Part shown: one piece after another, positions 23,717-24,054 of the stretch
How positions within the stretch are numbered: the first letter of the stretch is position 1
How the letters are laid out: the number at the start of each line of letters is the position of its first letter
Assembly: GCA_945903675.1 (NCBI GenBank)
Contig: CAMDOP010000015.1
Location: forward strand, 1 to 24,054
Length of the DNA: 24,054 bases
From: Crenothrix polyspora
GTDB lineage: Bacteria > Pseudomonadota > Gammaproteobacteria > Methylococcales > Methylomonadaceae
Direction: 5' to 3'
Position numbers and translations under genes: made by a program
Notes under the pieces: generated by a model
The model's input: only the letters and a program-made list of their open reading frames with translations
Told to the model about the DNA's origin: nothing
Databases searched by the model: none

Positions 23717-24054
23717 ATGACAGTATCAACCAAAAATCAAAGACTCGGTCTCGGACTTTCCGGCGGTGGCTTCCGAGCCTCCTTCTATCACATAGGCGTA
23801 TTGGCGCAGATGGCTGATCTGGGGTTGTTGCGCCAAGTAGAGGTTATCTCCACGGTGTCGGGAGGCTCGATCATTGGGGCGCTATATTACCTGCATATTA
23901 AAAAGCTACTGGAAGCAAAAGCAGATAGCGACATTACCAACCAAGATTATGTAGATGTCATCAAGCACATTGAAAAGGATTTCTTGAAGGCGACGAACAA
24001 GAACATCCGCATGTCGACCTTCGCCAGTTTCTCGGCTAATTTTAGGATGATTTT
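23717..24054 (+). CDS. Patatin-like phospholipase, N-terminal part (runs off the window)
   Basis: The ATG at 23717 is preceded by AAGTAGGT at good spacing, and the frame stays open to the window end (112 complete codons). It begins MTVSTKNQRLGLGLSGGGFR, then ASFYHIGVLAQMADLGLLR and VEVISTVSGGSIIGALYYLH. SGGGFRA is the glycine-rich oxyanion-hole motif of patatins, and STVSGGS holds the nucleophile Ser in a GxSxG-like site where Thr replaces the first Gly, as is common in one bacterial patatin subfamily. The catalytic Asp would lie outside the window. Such proteins hydrolyse lipids; the substrate and any partner are unknown. There is no signal peptide. A hand count gives about 48% GC, higher than neighbouring genes, suggesting a different history. 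Confidence 0.85.
   Translation, partial: MTVSTKNQRLGLGLSGGGFRASFYHIGVLAQMADLGLLRQVEVISTVSGGSIIGALYYLHIKKLLEAKADSDITNQDYVDVIKHIEKDFLKATNKNIRMSTFASFSANFRMI

Overview
The window is an AT-rich bacterial chromosome segment, roughly 40% GC by eye. Its gene content and order are typical of a Gammaproteobacterium: ribBA-ribH-nusB-thiL-pgpA, a fimT/pilVWXY1E minor-pilin cluster, and ftsK divergent from trxB with aat and bpt downstream. The abundance of palindromic intergenic repeats and the overall look suggest a methanotroph-like lineage (Methylococcales), but no methanotrophy gene is present, so that placement is only inference.

Layout. (1) 1-2992: riboflavin and thiamine cofactor genes with a transcription factor and a lipid phosphatase, all on +, tightly packed. 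The exception is the nusB-thiL gap, which holds a 101-bp multi-hairpin palindrome. (2) 2993-3341: a gap with a 74-bp imperfect palindrome. (3) 3342-9953: a six-gene type IV pilus minor-pilin/adhesin operon (fimT-like, pilV, pilW, pilX, pilY1, pilE), followed by a possible 37-codon membrane-peptide ORF coupled to pilE. (4) 10172-15377, minus strand: a PatZ-like acyl-CoA synthetase/GNAT fusion and ftsK. (5) 15579-18390, plus strand: trxB, then aat and bpt, the two aminoacyl-tRNA-protein transferases that tag proteins for ClpS/ClpAP. (6) 18575-22306: a very long, divergent class A penicillin-binding protein with a tandem-repeat tail. It is convergent with mobA (22313-22915, minus). (7) 22916-24054: a possible gene remnant, a second copy of a ~320-bp element, and the start of a patatin-like lipase gene of higher GC that runs off the window.

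The most unusual structure is a pair of ~320-bp non-coding elements (16543-16859 and 23107-23427) in inverted orientation. Each is bounded by terminal inverted repeats reading TGATGTTACGCAG and is packed with internal hairpins. They look like a MITE-like or structured repeat family and bracket the aat-bpt-PBP-mobA block. Other points of interest are the four-hairpin 101-bp repeat, a 26-residue tandem repeat and a large transpeptidase insertion in the PBP, and a PatZ-like protein that keeps the phospho-acceptor histidine missing from E. coli PatZ. I found no tRNA, rRNA, CRISPR array, transposase gene or defence system.
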